Assembly: GCF_001015195.1 (NCBI RefSeq)
Contig: NZ_LDES01000053.1
Location: forward strand, 1 to 64,000
Reading direction: 5' to 3'
DNA length: 64,000 nt
Source: Sphingomonas sp. Y57
Lineage (GTDB): Bacteria; Pseudomonadota; Alphaproteobacteria; Sphingomonadales; Sphingomonadaceae
Shown here: positions 35,210 to 48,867 of the stretch, piece after piece
Layout of the letters: each line of letters starts with the position of its first letter
How positions within the stretch are numbered: position 1 is the first letter of the stretch
The notes under the pieces: generated by a model
The model's input: the letters and a program-made list of their open reading frames with translations, nothing else
Told to the model about the DNA's origin: nothing
The model's database searches: none
Program-made: the position numbers and the translations under genes

Positions 35210-35482
35210 TCACTCCTCGCCGAACTTGCCTTCGACCAGTTCGATCAGCGCGGCGAGCGCCTTTTCGGCACCATCGCCGGTGGCGGAGATGACAACGCTG
35301 TCGCCCTTGGCCGCGCCCAGCATCATCAGGCCCATGATCGAGGTGCCCGCGACCTTCGATCCGTCCTTCTCCACCTCGACCTCGGCGCTATGGGCGCTGG
35401 CCAGGGTGACGAATTTGGCGCTGGCCCGGGCGTGAAGCCCCCTAATGTTCGTGATCTGCACTTCGCGCCGGAATTGCGTCAT
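35210..35482 (-). CDS. ptsH: HPr, phosphocarrier protein
   Basis: A 90-residue HPr with the phosphorylated His in GLHARASAKF (H17) and the regulatory Ser in GTSIMGLMML (S48), the site of HprK. In sphingomonads and other alphaproteobacteria HPr belongs to an incomplete, regulatory phosphotransferase system that signals metabolic state. It overlaps the EIIA gene by four bases and lies in the same strand block as rapZ, hprK and chvGI. Confidence 0.96.
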   Translation of the reverse strand: MTQFRREVQITNIRGLHARASAKFVTLASAHSAEVEVEKDGSKVAGTSIMGLMMLGAAKGDSVVISATGDGAEKALAALIELVEGKFGEE

Positions 35483-35886
35483 GCGGCAGCTTCCCCCAGA
35501 ACCTCGGACGCGACCGAGATATATTTGCGGCCCGCATCGCGCGCGGCGGCGACGGCGGCCTTGATCTTCATCATCTTGCGGGCGCCTTCGAGACGGATCA
35601 GCATCGGCAGGTTGATGCCGGCGATCACCTCGACCCGGCCCGGTTCCATCAGCGAGATGGCCAGGTTCGACGGCGTGCCGCCGAACAGGTCGGTCAGCAG
35701 GATCACTCCCGATCCGTCGTCGACGGCCTTCACCGCGCGGGCAATGTCCGCCCGGCGGCTTTCCATATCGTCGTCCGGACCGATGCAGATCGCCTCGATC
35801 GCCGTCTGCGGACCCACGACATGCTCCATCGCGGTCACGAACTCGGCCGCAAGGCGGCCATGGGTAACGAGCACCAATCCGATCAT
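35479..35886 (-). CDS. manX: PTS EIIA component, mannose family
   Basis: A 135-residue EIIA(Man) domain beginning MIGLVLVTHGRLAAEF with the phosphorylated His at position 9. The fold motifs GVILLTDLFGGTPSNLAISL and EVIAGINLPMLIRLEGARKM are standard. It accepts phosphate from HPr. No membrane EIIB/EIIC partner is present in the window, so the role is probably regulatory rather than sugar import. Confidence 0.93.
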   Translation of the reverse strand: MIGLVLVTHGRLAAEFVTAMEHVVGPQTAIEAICIGPDDDMESRRADIARAVKAVDDGSGVILLTDLFGGTPSNLAISLMEPGRVEVIAGINLPMLIRLEGARKMMKIKAAVAAARDAGRKYISVASEVLGEAAA

Positions 35887-35905
35887 TTGACTAAAAACCT
35901 AATGG

Positions 35906-36832
35906 TCATGACCCCACGCCTGGCACGGTGCTCTCCTCAGCGTCCGACTTCTGCCGAGTCAAATCGCGGTGGCGGACCGTGGGCGAAAATCCCTCCTGGC
36001 GCAACCGGCTTGCGAGGGTTTCGGCGAAATGCACGGACCTATGCTTTCCCCCCGTGCAGCCTATGGCGATCGTCACATAGCTCTTACCCTCCGTTTCGTA
36101 GCGTGGCAGCAGGAGCAGGATGAGCTCCTCGATCCGCCGACGCGCCTCGGGATAGATCGGGTCACCGGCGATATAGGCGCCGACATCGGGGTCGAGGCCG
36201 CTATGCGGCCTGAGCTCCGGCACCCAGTGAGGGTTGCGCAGGAAGCGCATGTCGAACATCAGATCCGCGTCGCGCGGCACCCCGCGCGAGAAGGCGAAGG
36301 ACATGACCGTCAAGGTCGTGCCCGTGCCCGCCGAATCTCCGAAGCGGCGGCGCAGCATCGCCTGCAACTCGTTGGTCGAGCTGTCGGTCGTGTCGATCAG
36401 CTCGTCGGCCGCCTCGCGCAACGGTGCCAGCAGCTCGCGTTCATAGGCGATGCCATCCTCTACCTGGCGATCCTGCGCCAGCGGATGGCGCGCCCGCGTT
36501 TCCGAATAGCGACGGCTCAATTCCGTGCTGGAGCAGTCGAAGAACAGGATCGAGGCGTCTCGCCCGCTCTCGCGGAGCGACTGCACCCGCCGGACGAGGC
36601 TTCGGCTGTCGAAGGCGCGCGTGCGGCTGTCGATGCCCAGGGCCAGCGGACGATCGTCGTCGACGCTTCCTTCCGGCACACTGGCGGCGAGCAGCCGCTC
36701 GAGCAGCGACGCGGGCAGGTTGTCGACCGTCTCCCAGCCCATGTCCTCTAATGCCGTCAGCGCCGTCTTCTTGCCGGAACCGGACATACCGGTGACGAAC
36801 AGGATGCGGCGCGGTTCTCCGACCTTGCTCAT
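35906..36832 (-). CDS. rapZ: RapZ-family ATP/GTP-binding protein
   Basis: A 308-residue RapZ-like protein. The N-terminal nucleotide-binding motif is ILFVTGMSGSGKKTALTALE (Walker A at residues 15–22), followed by GWETVDNLPASLLERL. The C-terminal domain contains FDMRFLRNPHWVPELRPHSG and TIAIGCTGGKHRSVHFAE. In enterobacteria RapZ controls glucosamine-6-phosphate synthase through small RNAs; in alphaproteobacteria it clusters with HPr genes and the role is less clear. The usual Ser/Thr after GK is Lys here. It overlaps hprK by four bases. Confidence 0.93.
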   Translation of the reverse strand: MSKVGEPRRILFVTGMSGSGKKTALTALEDMGWETVDNLPASLLERLLAASVPEGSVDDDRPLALGIDSRTRAFDSRSLVRRVQSLRESGRDASILFFDCSSTELSRRYSETRARHPLAQDRQVEDGIAYERELLAPLREAADELIDTTDSSTNELQAMLRRRFGDSAGTGTTLTVMSFAFSRGVPRDADLMFDMRFLRNPHWVPELRPHSGLDPDVGAYIAGDPIYPEARRRIEELILLLLPRYETEGKSYVTIAIGCTGGKHRSVHFAETLASRLRQEGFSPTVRHRDLTRQKSDAEESTVPGVGS

Positions 36833-37278
36833 TGTGGGCCCCCCAACCCATGACGGCGCAAGGCCTGCTCCACCTTGATCGGGGCTGAAGCTTCGAAGGC
36901 GGAAAGGCCGAGCGTGGGGATGGCGACACCTTCGCAGGTGGTTGTCGAAAGGGGTTCGGCGGGCATTCGTTCGACCGCGCCATCAAGGTCGACCAGCAGC
37001 GCGACCATTCCCTCGGCGGCGCTCGCCAGTTCGACGATACCGACACCGCGAATCTCGATCCGGCCGGCGATCTGCGGCGGCGCGCTGGCAACCAGCCGCC
37101 CCTCGCGGCTTTCGAGGCGGGTATAATCGTCGGCCACAAGCCGCGCGCCGCGATCGATGAGCCGCAGCGCCAGGTCCGACTTGCCGCTGCCTGACCTGCC
37201 GGCAATCAGCACCACGCGGCCGTCGATCAGGACGCTGCTGGCATGAATCGGCTGCGTTCGGGGGACGGAATCACTCAT
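36829..37278 (-). CDS. hprK: HPr kinase/phosphorylase, short form
   Basis: A 149-residue protein corresponding only to the catalytic C-terminal domain, as in other alphaproteobacteria. Walker A GRSGSGKSDLALRL (residues 27–34), then LVADDYTRLESREGRL, and IEIRGVGIVELASA, the HprK signature. It phosphorylates the regulatory Ser of HPr. It lies between chvG and rapZ, four bases from the chvG stop. Confidence 0.95.
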   Translation of the reverse strand: MSDSVPRTQPIHASSVLIDGRVVLIAGRSGSGKSDLALRLIDRGARLVADDYTRLESREGRLVASAPPQIAGRIEIRGVGIVELASAAEGMVALLVDLDGAVERMPAEPLSTTTCEGVAIPTLGLSAFEASAPIKVEQALRRHGLGGPQ

Positions 37279-37281
37279 GGC

Positions 37282-38871
37282 CTAGCGGCTCCAGGCCGGC
37301 AGGCGGATGACGAACCTGGCGCCGTTCGGCGCATTGTCCCGGTCGGTCGCGACGATCGAACCATTATGACCCTCGACGATAGCCTTCGCTATGGCGAGGC
37401 CGAGCCCGCTGTGCCGGCCGAATTCCTCGCCCTCGGGGCGGTCGCTGTGGAACCGGTTGAAGATCGCCTCGCGCGCGTCGGGCGGCACGCCGGGTCCCTC
37501 ATCTTCCACCCTTATCACCACATCATCGCCATCGCGGGTGGCTGCAACCTGAACGAGCCCCCCGGGCGGGGAGAAGGAGACCGCGTTCTCGACCAGATTT
37601 TCGATCACCCGCGTGAGTCGCGATCCGTCGCCGAACACCACGGCGGTGCCGCGGTGCGGACGGGCGAAGGCAACGCGGACGTCGCCGTTGCGACCGCGCT
37701 CCTCACGCGTCGTCAGCAGTCCCTCGATCATCGTGCCGAGGTCGACCGACTCGAAACGGGCGCGTGCCAGCTCGGCATCGACGCGCGACGCCTCCGCGAT
37801 GTCGGTGATCAACCGGTCGAGACGGCCGACATCGTCGCGGATCACGTCGATGAGCTGCTTCTGCAGCGCCGGATCCTTGACGAGGCCGAGGCTGTCGACG
37901 GCGGAGCGCAGCGAGGCGAGGGGGTTCTTGAGTTCGTGCGTGACGTCGGCGGCGAAAGCCTCGGTGGCATCGATGCGCTGCCGGATCGCCATGCTCATAT
38001 CCGACAGCGCGCGGGCGAGGGTGCCGATCTCGTCGCGCCGCTCGGGCAGGCGCGGCACCTGCACCTCGCGCGCGCGGCCGAGGCGGACACGATGTGCGGC
38101 AAGCGCCAGGCGGCGCAGCGGGCGGACGATGGTGCGCGCAAGGAACAGGGACAGGCTGACCGAGACGAGCACGACGATCAGCAGCACGACGCCGAGGCGA
38201 AGCCGTTCGGCGCGCACGATGCGGGTGATGTCCCTCTGGTTCTCGGTCGACAGGATCACTGCCCCGCTGCCGTCGGGCCGGCGGACATCGATCGCCGCCA
38301 GGATCATCGGCGTCCGGTCGGGCGCCCGCTCGACCGACGTGGCGATATTGTGGTCGCGTGCTGCGCGCAGGGCGATCGGCCAGGCGGCGAGCGTGTCATG
38401 GTCCGGTTCGCGGAAGCCTTCCGGATGGTCGGCGTCGACGATTATGTCGATCGACCGGTCGAGGAAGCGGGCGGCACGCTTCTGCCAGTCCTCCTGCGCC
38501 GGATCGCGAAGCTGGTAGGTCGGGCCGGAAACCGACCAGCTGTCGAAGCTCCTCGGAACGTCGGCGGCGCGAGCGCCGGGCGACGGATAGGCATAGACGC
38601 GCAACCGCGTGTCGGTGAGCAGGCCGAATTTGGACAGAAGCTCGGACCGTCCCGCCGGCGGCGTCACCGCATAGGCTTCCGCGATCAGGCGTACCTGGGT
38701 GGCGGTTTCCTCGAGCCGGGCATCGATCAGCTGGGCACGGTAGCTATCGAGATAGAAGAAGCCGCCCGCCAGCATCGCCAGTGCGAAGATGTTGACCGCG
38801 AGGATGCGGGTGGTGAGGGAGGTGCGCGCCGCGGCCTCGGGCGTACCGAGGGCGCTGTCATTCTTCGGCAA
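37282..38871 (-). CDS. chvG: ChvG-type sensor histidine kinase
   Basis: About 529 residues with two transmembrane helices ([19 protein letters not shown] near residue 25 and [18 protein letters not shown] near 250) flanking a periplasmic sensor domain. HAMP and kinase core follow: [20 protein letters not shown] (phospho-His), [17 protein letters not shown] (N box), [20 protein letters not shown] and [16 protein letters not shown]. ChvG responds to acid or envelope stress in related bacteria. The likely start is TTG at 38871, overlapping the chvI stop; no in-frame ATG suits. Confidence 0.9.
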   Translation of the reverse strand: MPKNDSALGTPEAAARTSLTTRILAVNIFALAMLAGGFFYLDSYRAQLIDARLEETATQVRLIAEAYAVTPPAGRSELLSKFGLLTDTRLRVYAYPSPGARAADVPRSFDSWSVSGPTYQLRDPAQEDWQKRAARFLDRSIDIIVDADHPEGFREPDHDTLAAWPIALRAARDHNIATSVERAPDRTPMILAAIDVRRPDGSGAVILSTENQRDITRIVRAERLRLGVVLLIVVLVSVSLSLFLARTIVRPLRRLALAAHRVRLGRAREVQVPRLPERRDEIGTLARALSDMSMAIRQRIDATEAFAADVTHELKNPLASLRSAVDSLGLVKDPALQKQLIDVIRDDVGRLDRLITDIAEASRVDAELARARFESVDLGTMIEGLLTTREERGRNGDVRVAFARPHRGTAVVFGDGSRLTRVIENLVENAVSFSPPGGLVQVAATRDGDDVVIRVEDEGPGVPPDAREAIFNRFHSDRPEGEEFGRHSGLGLAIAKAIVEGHNGSIVATDRDNAPNGARFVIRLPAWSR

Positions 38872-39565
38872 AGCGATAGCCCACGCCGTAGAGGGTTTCG
38901 ATGGCCTTGAATTCGGGATCGACCTGCCGGAATTTGCGGCGGAGGCGCTTGATGTGGCTGTCGATTGTCCGGTCGTCGACATAGACGTCGTCCTGATAGG
39001 CGGTATCCATCAGCTGGTCGCGGGATTTCACGAAGCCGGGACGCTGGGCCAGCGCCTCGAGGATCAGGAATTCGGTGACCGTCAGGGTAACGTCCCGGCC
39101 GCCCCATTGGACCCGGTGCCGCGCCGGATCCATCTCCAGCCGACCTCGCACGATCTTCTCGACCGGCGTGGCGTCGGCCTGGTCCTCGGGCGTAGCCCGC
39201 ACCTCCGTGCGGCGCAGGATCGCGCGGATGCGGGCGATCAGCAGACGCTGCGAGAAGGGCTTGGTGATATAATCGTCAGCGCCCATGGCCAGGCCCAGCG
39301 CCTCGTCGAGCTCATCATCCTTGGAAGTAAGGAAGATCGTCGGAATACTGCTCTTCTCGCGCAGCCGTCGCAGCAACTCCATACCGTCCATCCGCGGCAT
39401 CTTGATGTCTAGGACCGCGAGGTCGGGCGGATTGTCGAGCAGGGCCTTCAGCGCCGATTCGCCGTCGGAATAGACCCTGACGGTGAACCCTTCGGACTGC
39501 AGCGCGATAGACACGGAAGTCAGGATGTTGCGATCGTCGTCGACCAGGGCGATCGTGGGTGTCAT
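38858..39565 (-). CDS. chvI: ChvI-type response regulator
   Basis: A 235-residue OmpR/PhoB-type regulator. Receiver domain: [12 protein letters not shown], phospho-Asp in [13 protein letters not shown] (D53), Thr in [11 protein letters not shown] and Lys in [11 protein letters not shown]. The C-terminal winged helix has [20 protein letters not shown] and [15 protein letters not shown]. It pairs with the overlapping chvG. The divergent neighbour is pckA, the conserved alphaproteobacterial arrangement. The start at 39565 is chosen because homology begins there. Confidence 0.95.
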   Translation of the reverse strand: MTPTIALVDDDRNILTSVSIALQSEGFTVRVYSDGESALKALLDNPPDLAVLDIKMPRMDGMELLRRLREKSSIPTIFLTSKDDELDEALGLAMGADDYITKPFSQRLLIARIRAILRRTEVRATPEDQADATPVEKIVRGRLEMDPARHRVQWGGRDVTLTVTEFLILEALAQRPGFVKSRDQLMDTAYQDDVYVDDRTIDSHIKRLRRKFRQVDPEFKAIETLYGVGYRFAEE

Positions 39566-39819
39566 TGGGACCGGTGGCCTCCCCGAAATGATGCTGGCCG
39601 ACACGCCATGGCCCGGAAAATGCCCGCTCTGCCTAGCGCAGCCCTCATGGACGTTCAACCATGCTGCGCACCCTTTACGATCCGGGGCTTTGAAACTATG
39701 CGCGATGGCAAGATACAAAGGTGCGGAGGATGTCGGCCATGGTTCGCGGCATCAATCACGCGCCTAGACGTTAGGAGGGCGACCCCACAACGGTAGCCTC
39801 ACCCGTATAGGAGACAAAA

Positions 39820-41418
<1,599 letters not shown>

Positions 41419-41449
41419 CGAACTCCATAAGGGCTGATACCGGCTTTCA

Positions 41450-41491
41450 GGAGGGCGCCCCGGCTTCGGCGGGGGCGCCCTCCTTCCGTTT
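41450..41491 (+). terminator. Rho-independent terminator of pckA
   Basis: Perfect 12-base arms GGAGGGCGCCCC (41450–41461) and GGGGCGCCCTCC (41472–41483) with a GGCTTCGGCG loop, followed by TTCCGTTTT. Confidence 0.9.
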
Positions 41492-41504
41492 TGAGGGAAT
41501 GACG

Positions 41505-41969
41505 ATGGCGATCGGGGAAGGTCCGTGCCTGTTCGCGGACGACGAGAGCATCCGGCATGTCGGGCGGGGCCTGCTCGACCGCAGCCTGCCGAAGGCGGCA
41601 TGGACCCACGAGGCGCATCTGGCCGCCTGCCTGTGGATCGTCGTCGAGCGGCCCAACATCGGTCCGGCGCGCGACATGCGCGCGATCATCAGCGCCTACA
41701 ATGTCGCGGTCGGTGGCGTGAACGACGATCGACAGGGCTATCACGACACGATCACCCACTGCTTCATCGCGGGCGTCCGTGGCTGGCTGGCGCGGACCGG
41801 CGCTGGGACCCTGGTCGAGCGGGTCAACGGCCTGCTCGGAGCGCCCGAGGGGCAGCGGGACTGGCCGCTGCGCTTCTACAGCCGCGACCGGCTTTTCTCG
41901 GTCGCGGCGCGGCGCGCGCTGATCGCCCCCGACCTCGCATCTTTTCCCGACGGCGATACCGAAAATTAA
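41505..41969 (+). CDS. Conserved hypothetical protein (154 residues)
   Basis: A soluble protein with TWTHEAHLAACLWIVVERPN, a pattern with HxxH, and GYHDTITHCFIAGVRGWLAR. I recognise no family; it may be a small metal-binding helical protein since His residues recur at regular spacing. The ATG at 41505 has GAGGGA upstream; a second ATG lies two codons earlier. It ends close to the diguanylate cyclase gene on the same strand. Confidence 0.75.
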   Translation: MAIGEGPCLFADDESIRHVGRGLLDRSLPKAAWTHEAHLAACLWIVVERPNIGPARDMRAIISAYNVAVGGVNDDRQGYHDTITHCFIAGVRGWLARTGAGTLVERVNGLLGAPEGQRDWPLRFYSRDRLFSVAARRALIAPDLASFPDGDTEN

Positions 41970-42015
41970 GGGGCGGCCGATAAGCCCGTAGGACGATCCG
42001 CAAAATGGGTGTCCG

Positions 42016-44713
<2,698 letters not shown>

Positions 44714-44719
44714 AGCGCG

Positions 44720-45889
44720 ATGACGCCGGGCGCACGCGCGCAGGCGGCGATCGAGCTGCTCGACGAGATCATCCGTGCGGCCCGCGAGGGCGGGGCGGCC
44801 GCCGACACGTTGATCGCACGTTATTTCAAGACCCGGCGTTATGCCGGGTCGAAGGATCGCCGGGCGATCCGCGAGCTGATCTACCGTGCGATACGGCGGA
44901 CGGGCGAGGTGCCGGAGAACGGGCGCGCCGCGCTGGTCGGCCTTGCGCGTGAGGATGCGGCGCTGGCCGTCGCCTTCGATGGAGCGCCGCACACGCCGGC
45001 CCCGATCACCGGAGAGGAGCCCGGCAGCCCCGCCGGTGTGCTGCCGCACTGGCTCGCCGACCGGATCGATCCCTCCGAACATGCCGCGTTGCTCGAGCGT
45101 GCGCCCCTCGACTTAAGGGTCAATCGCCGGCGGGCGGGCCGCGACGCGGTCGCCGCGCTGCTGCCCGGCGCGGAACCGACACCGCACGCGCCTCATGGCC
45201 TGCGCTTGGCCGAGGGCACGCCGATCGAGGCGAGCACGCCCTGGGTCGACGGGCTGGTGGAAATTCAGGACGAGGGCAGCCAGCTCATCGCGCTTGCTGC
45301 ACAGGCGGCAGGCGACATGACGGTGCTCGACCTCTGCGCGGGAGCGGGCGGAAAGACGCTGGCGCTGGCCGACGACATGGGCAGGGGCGGACGGCTGATC
45401 GCCAGCGATACCAATCGCGCCCGGCTCGATCGGCTCCGGCCGCGCGCCGAGCGATCGGGCTTTGGGGGCATCGAGACGCGTCTGCTCGATCCCGGCCGCG
45501 AACTTGCCGCGCTCGGTGACCTACGCGACGGTTGCGACGTAGTGCTGGTCGACGCGCCCTGCTCGGGCACGGGCACCTGGCGACGGAATCCGGAGGCGCG
45601 CTGGCGGTTGACCTCCGACCGTCTCGCCAGGTTGGTCGAGACGCAGGCGCGGCTGCTCGATCTCGCGGCCGACCTGGTCCGGCCGGGCGGCGCGCTGGTC
45701 TATGCGGTCTGCTCGCTGCTCGACGAGGAGGGGGCAGGCCAGCTTCGCGCCTTCCTCGATCGGCGATCCTCATTCGCGGTCGCTCAGCTGCCGTTCAGCG
45801 CGGGGCGCTATCGAGATGGCGGACGGCTGCTCAGTCCCGCGCACGACGGCACCGACGGCTTTTTCGTCGCCAGGCTGGTGCGTGCATGA
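44720..45889 (+). CDS. rsmB: RsmB-family RNA (cytosine-C5) methyltransferase
   Basis: A 389-residue protein. The N-terminal helical NusB-like part ([20 protein letters not shown]) is followed by a SAM-dependent methyltransferase domain: [37 protein letters not shown], the motif [20 protein letters not shown] with the release Cys, and [12 protein letters not shown] with the catalytic Cys. In E. coli RsmB modifies C967 of 16S rRNA; exact target here is inferred. Six bases after guaB. Confidence 0.88.
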   Translation: MTPGARAQAAIELLDEIIRAAREGGAAADTLIARYFKTRRYAGSKDRRAIRELIYRAIRRTGEVPENGRAALVGLAREDAALAVAFDGAPHTPAPITGEEPGSPAGVLPHWLADRIDPSEHAALLERAPLDLRVNRRRAGRDAVAALLPGAEPTPHAPHGLRLAEGTPIEASTPWVDGLVEIQDEGSQLIALAAQAAGDMTVLDLCAGAGGKTLALADDMGRGGRLIASDTNRARLDRLRPRAERSGFGGIETRLLDPGRELAALGDLRDGCDVVLVDAPCSGTGTWRRNPEARWRLTSDRLARLVETQARLLDLAADLVRPGGALVYAVCSLLDEEGAGQLRAFLDRRSSFAVAQLPFSAGRYRDGGRLLSPAHDGTDGFFVARLVRA

Positions 45890-45924
45890 TAGAAGGCCAA
45901 CCAGCTTCGCTAGTGGAGATTTTG

Positions 45925-46455
45925 ATGCGTTTTTCGCCGGTTGCGATCGCCTTGTCCCTGACCCTCGCGGCGGTTTCCAGCGGGGTGAACGGTCAGAAGG
46001 CCGACGATCAGATCAATCCCAAATCGCTTGCGCTGCTGAACGAGGGGCAGGCGGCGCTGAAGGCGGGGAATCTCCAGGGCGCCAATGATGCATTGGAGAC
46101 GGCGCTCGCGATCGACCCGCGCAATCGGGCGGCTTTCGTCGCGCTCGGCCGCGTAGCTCAGGCGCAGCAGCTTCCCGGCAAGGCGATCCGCATGTATTTC
46201 GAGGCGCTTGCGCTCGAGCCCAATGACGTCACCGCGCTGTCGGCGCAGGGACAGGCGATGGTGCAGAAGGGCGCGATCGAACGCGCCCGCGCCAATCTCG
46301 CGCGCGTCAAGGCGCTGTGCAAAAGCGAGTGTGCGCCGGCGACCGAACTCGCCGCCGCGATTGCCAAGGGACCGCCGCCGGCGGTGATGGCGGCGCAAGC
46401 CAGTGACAAGGTGCCCCCGAAGGGTGAGGAAAAAAGCGTCGTCAGCGAGAAGTGA
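45925..46455 (+). CDS. Exported TPR protein (176 residues)
   Basis: A signal peptide ([20 protein letters not shown]) is followed by three tetratricopeptide repeats: [40 protein letters not shown] and [20 protein letters not shown]. Two Cys lie near the end (CKSECAP). Such proteins mediate protein contacts in the periplasm. The ATG at 45925 has GGAG six bases upstream and lies 35 bases after rsmB. Confidence 0.85.
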   Translation: MRFSPVAIALSLTLAAVSSGVNGQKADDQINPKSLALLNEGQAALKAGNLQGANDALETALAIDPRNRAAFVALGRVAQAQQLPGKAIRMYFEALALEPNDVTALSAQGQAMVQKGAIERARANLARVKALCKSECAPATELAAAIAKGPPPAVMAAQASDKVPPKGEEKSVVSEK

Positions 46456-46464
46456 GCTTCGCCG

Positions 46465-47325
46465 TCAGGCGCCATCGGGACGGATCCCGTCGGGCGTCAT
46501 CCTGAGGACAACACCGGCCGAGGCAGCCTCCGCTTTCGTCCCCATCGCTTCGGAAAAGTAGCGCGCGGGGGTCGTGCCCAGGACGCGCCGGAACATCGCG
46601 ATAAAGGCACTGACGCTTTCATAGCCCAGTTCGTGGGCTATCGTCGCAACCGATCGGCCCATGGCGAGGTGCTGCAAGGTCAGGCCTACGTGGAGCTGCT
46701 GCCGCCAGCGGACGAACGACATGCCCGTTTCACTGCCGAACAGCCGGGACAAGGTACGGCTGCTTGCGCCGACGCGGCTGCCCCATTCGTCCAGACTGAG
46801 CCGCAGCGAAGGTTGTTCGCAGATCGCCTCGGTGAGCCGGCGTAGCCGCCGGTCGGTAGGGAAGGGCAGGTGGAGGGGCTCCCGCGGGGCTGCCTGCAGT
46901 TCGTCGAGAAGCACCGCCGCCAGCCGGGCTTCGCGTGAATCCCCTTCGGGGTAGAGCTGGGGGCTGCGTATGAAGCGCAGAATCAGCTCGCGAAGCAACG
47001 GCTGTACGAAGACGATGCAGCACTCCCCCGGCATGCGCTCGGCAAGATTTGCAACGACATAGAGCGCCCCGGCTTCGAAATGGCCGCTGGCGTGGGCCAT
47101 GTGCTCGACGCCGCGCGGCAGCCAGAAGGCGCAGCGCGGTGGTACCGTCCAGATACCGGTCGCGGCCTGGACGGTGATGACGCCGCCGATCACATAGAGC
47201 AACTCCGCCTTGTCGTGCCGGTGCGGCAGCCCTTCAGCCGCTGGCGTACCGCGGATGGTAAGGCCGACCAGCGGCCGTGGAAGCAGGTCCGGATCCTCGG
47301 TCCCTGCGGGCAGATGCTCGGTCAT
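46465..47325 (-). CDS. AraC-family transcriptional regulator
   Basis: A 286-residue regulator with an N-terminal cupin (GLPHRHDKAELLYVIGGVIT and WLPRGVEHMAHASGH) and a C-terminal double helix-turn-helix: SLDEWGSRVGASSRTLSRLF and TIAHELGYESVSAFIAMFRR, VLGTTPARYF. The start is taken at ATG 47325. It lies just downstream of a cyclase-family hydrolase on the same strand and could control it, although the target is not shown. Confidence 0.92.
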   Translation of the reverse strand: MTEHLPAGTEDPDLLPRPLVGLTIRGTPAAEGLPHRHDKAELLYVIGGVITVQAATGIWTVPPRCAFWLPRGVEHMAHASGHFEAGALYVVANLAERMPGECCIVFVQPLLRELILRFIRSPQLYPEGDSREARLAAVLLDELQAAPREPLHLPFPTDRRLRRLTEAICEQPSLRLSLDEWGSRVGASSRTLSRLFGSETGMSFVRWRQQLHVGLTLQHLAMGRSVATIAHELGYESVSAFIAMFRRVLGTTPARYFSEAMGTKAEAASAGVVLRMTPDGIRPDGA

Positions 47326-47348
47326 CGCGGTCCTGCCATGGCGATACG

Positions 47349-47915
47349 TCAGTCCGCCTCGACCAGCACGCGACACGGCAATCCGGTCAGGTCGACCCGG
47401 TTGAGGGGAGCGGTGTACACCGTAAAAGGCTGAGGAATATCAAGTAGTTTATCGACATTATTCAGATTTTCTATAATGAAAACGCCGTGATCCGCGCAAT
47501 ATTGGTCGACGGCCGGGTGCTTCTTGGGCGGCTGTGCGCCCGCTGCGTCCACGCCGATCAGCGAGACGCCGGCCTCGACCAGATGACGGACGAGGTCGTC
47601 CGAGAGTTCGGCGCTCTTGTGGATATATTCGTCGACGATGTCGTAACCGAGCTGTCCGACCCAGCCCGAGTGGAAAATCACGAAATCGTCCTTCTCGATC
47701 CGGATGTCGCCAAGGTCGGCAACCTCGATCTCCCGGTCGCGAATGTGCGAGATGTCGATCACCTTGCCGCGGGTCTTGAACTTCTCCAGCGGAAAGCTCT
47801 TGTCCATCACGTCGAAATGCGTGCCGGCATGGCCGGCGTCAATGATCTTGCGGACGAAATCCTCGCCCCCGGTGATCTGGTCGGTCGAGATCGGCAGCGA
47901 AAGGTCGATGAGCAT
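47349..47915 (-). CDS. Cyclase-family hydrolase (KynB-like)
   Basis: A 188-residue metal-dependent hydrolase starting MLIDLSLPISTDQITGGEDF. The cyclase-family motif HAGTHFDVMDKSFP carries the HxGTHxD metal site, and FVIFHSGWVGQLG and GVSLIGVDAAGAQPPKKHPA follow. Members include kynurenine formamidase and other amidohydrolases; substrate unknown here. An ATG at 47930 is an alternative start. Confidence 0.85.
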   Translation of the reverse strand: MLIDLSLPISTDQITGGEDFVRKIIDAGHAGTHFDVMDKSFPLEKFKTRGKVIDISHIRDREIEVADLGDIRIEKDDFVIFHSGWVGQLGYDIVDEYIHKSAELSDDLVRHLVEAGVSLIGVDAAGAQPPKKHPAVDQYCADHGVFIIENLNNVDKLLDIPQPFTVYTAPLNRVDLTGLPCRVLVEAD

Positions 47916-48033
47916 TGTCGGGTTCTCCATGATCTCCCATCGTGGGATCTTCCGATCATAATCCCCCACTGCACGGCCGACATGGAGTGATATGGCCAAG
48001 CAATGCCGTGATCACGCCAAAATGACCGCTGGG

Positions 48034-48867
48034 TCAGGCTTCCAATGCCCGCGCCAGTGCGACGAACTCGTCGACCGTCATCGTCTCGGCGCGCCGTTCC
48101 GGATCGATGCCGACCGCCGCCAGTGCCTCAACCGCCCCTTTCACCGCTTTGAGACTCTGGCGCAGCATCTTGCGGCGCTGGCCGAACGCGGCCGCTGTCA
48201 GTCTCTCCATCGCCCCCATGCTCGCCCCCTCGGGCTGGGCAGCAGGAACGACGTGGACGATGGCCGACATAACCTTGGGCGGCGGCACGAAGGCTGATCG
48301 GTGGACATTCATCGCGATGCTAGGCGTCGCCCGCCACTGCGCCAGCACGGCGAGCCGGCCATAGGCGGCGGTACCCGGCTTCGCGACGATCCGCTCCGCG
48401 ACCTCCTTCTGGAACATCAGGGTCAGCGATCGCCACCAGGGCGGCCAGGCATCGAGCGTCATCCAACGGACGAACAGCGCGGTTCCGACATTATAGGGCA
48501 GGTTGGACGCGATATGCGCGCCGTCGCCCGCCTCCGCCCGTTCGTCTATCTTCATCGCGTCGGCGGAGATCACGCGCAGGCGCCCACCCGATGCCTGATT
48601 CAGCTCTTCGAGCGCGGGGAGGCAGCGGTCGTCGCGCTCGACCGCGACCACGGAAGCGCCCGCGCCCAGCAACGCACGGGTCAGGCCACCGGGCCCCGGG
48701 CCCACCTCATAGACCGTCCGGCCGTCGAGATCGCCGGGGATGCGTGCGATACGGTCGAGCAGCTGGCCGTCCAGCAGAAAATTCTGGCCAAGCGCCTTGT
48801 TCGCGTTGAGCCCGTGGCGCGCGATCACCTCGCGCAGCGGCGGCAGGTCCGGCAGTGCGCGGCTCAT
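48034..48867 (-). CDS. rsmA: 16S rRNA (A1518/A1519) dimethyltransferase
   Basis: A 277-residue KsgA/RsmA. Motifs: NKALGQNFLLDGQLLDRIAR, TVYEVGPGPGGLTRALLGAG (SAM binding), VVAVERDDRCLPALEE, HIASNLPYNVGTALFVRW (NLPY catalytic) and NVHRSAFVPPPKVMSAIVHV. It dimethylates two adjacent adenines late in 30S assembly. The start overlaps the pdxA stop by four bases, as part of the lptD–surA–pdxA–rsmA operon. Confidence 0.97.
   Translation of the reverse strand: MSRALPDLPPLREVIARHGLNANKALGQNFLLDGQLLDRIARIPGDLDGRTVYEVGPGPGGLTRALLGAGASVVAVERDDRCLPALEELNQASGGRLRVISADAMKIDERAEAGDGAHIASNLPYNVGTALFVRWMTLDAWPPWWRSLTLMFQKEVAERIVAKPGTAAYGRLAVLAQWRATPSIAMNVHRSAFVPPPKVMSAIVHVVPAAQPEGASMGAMERLTAAAFGQRRKMLRQSLKAVKGAVEALAAVGIDPERRAETMTVDEFVALARALEA

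Noticed and set aside
35210-37278. Complete sugar-importing phosphotransferase system
   Set aside because: Only HPr, EIIA, RapZ and HprK are present; no membrane EIIC or EIIB, so a regulatory role is more likely.
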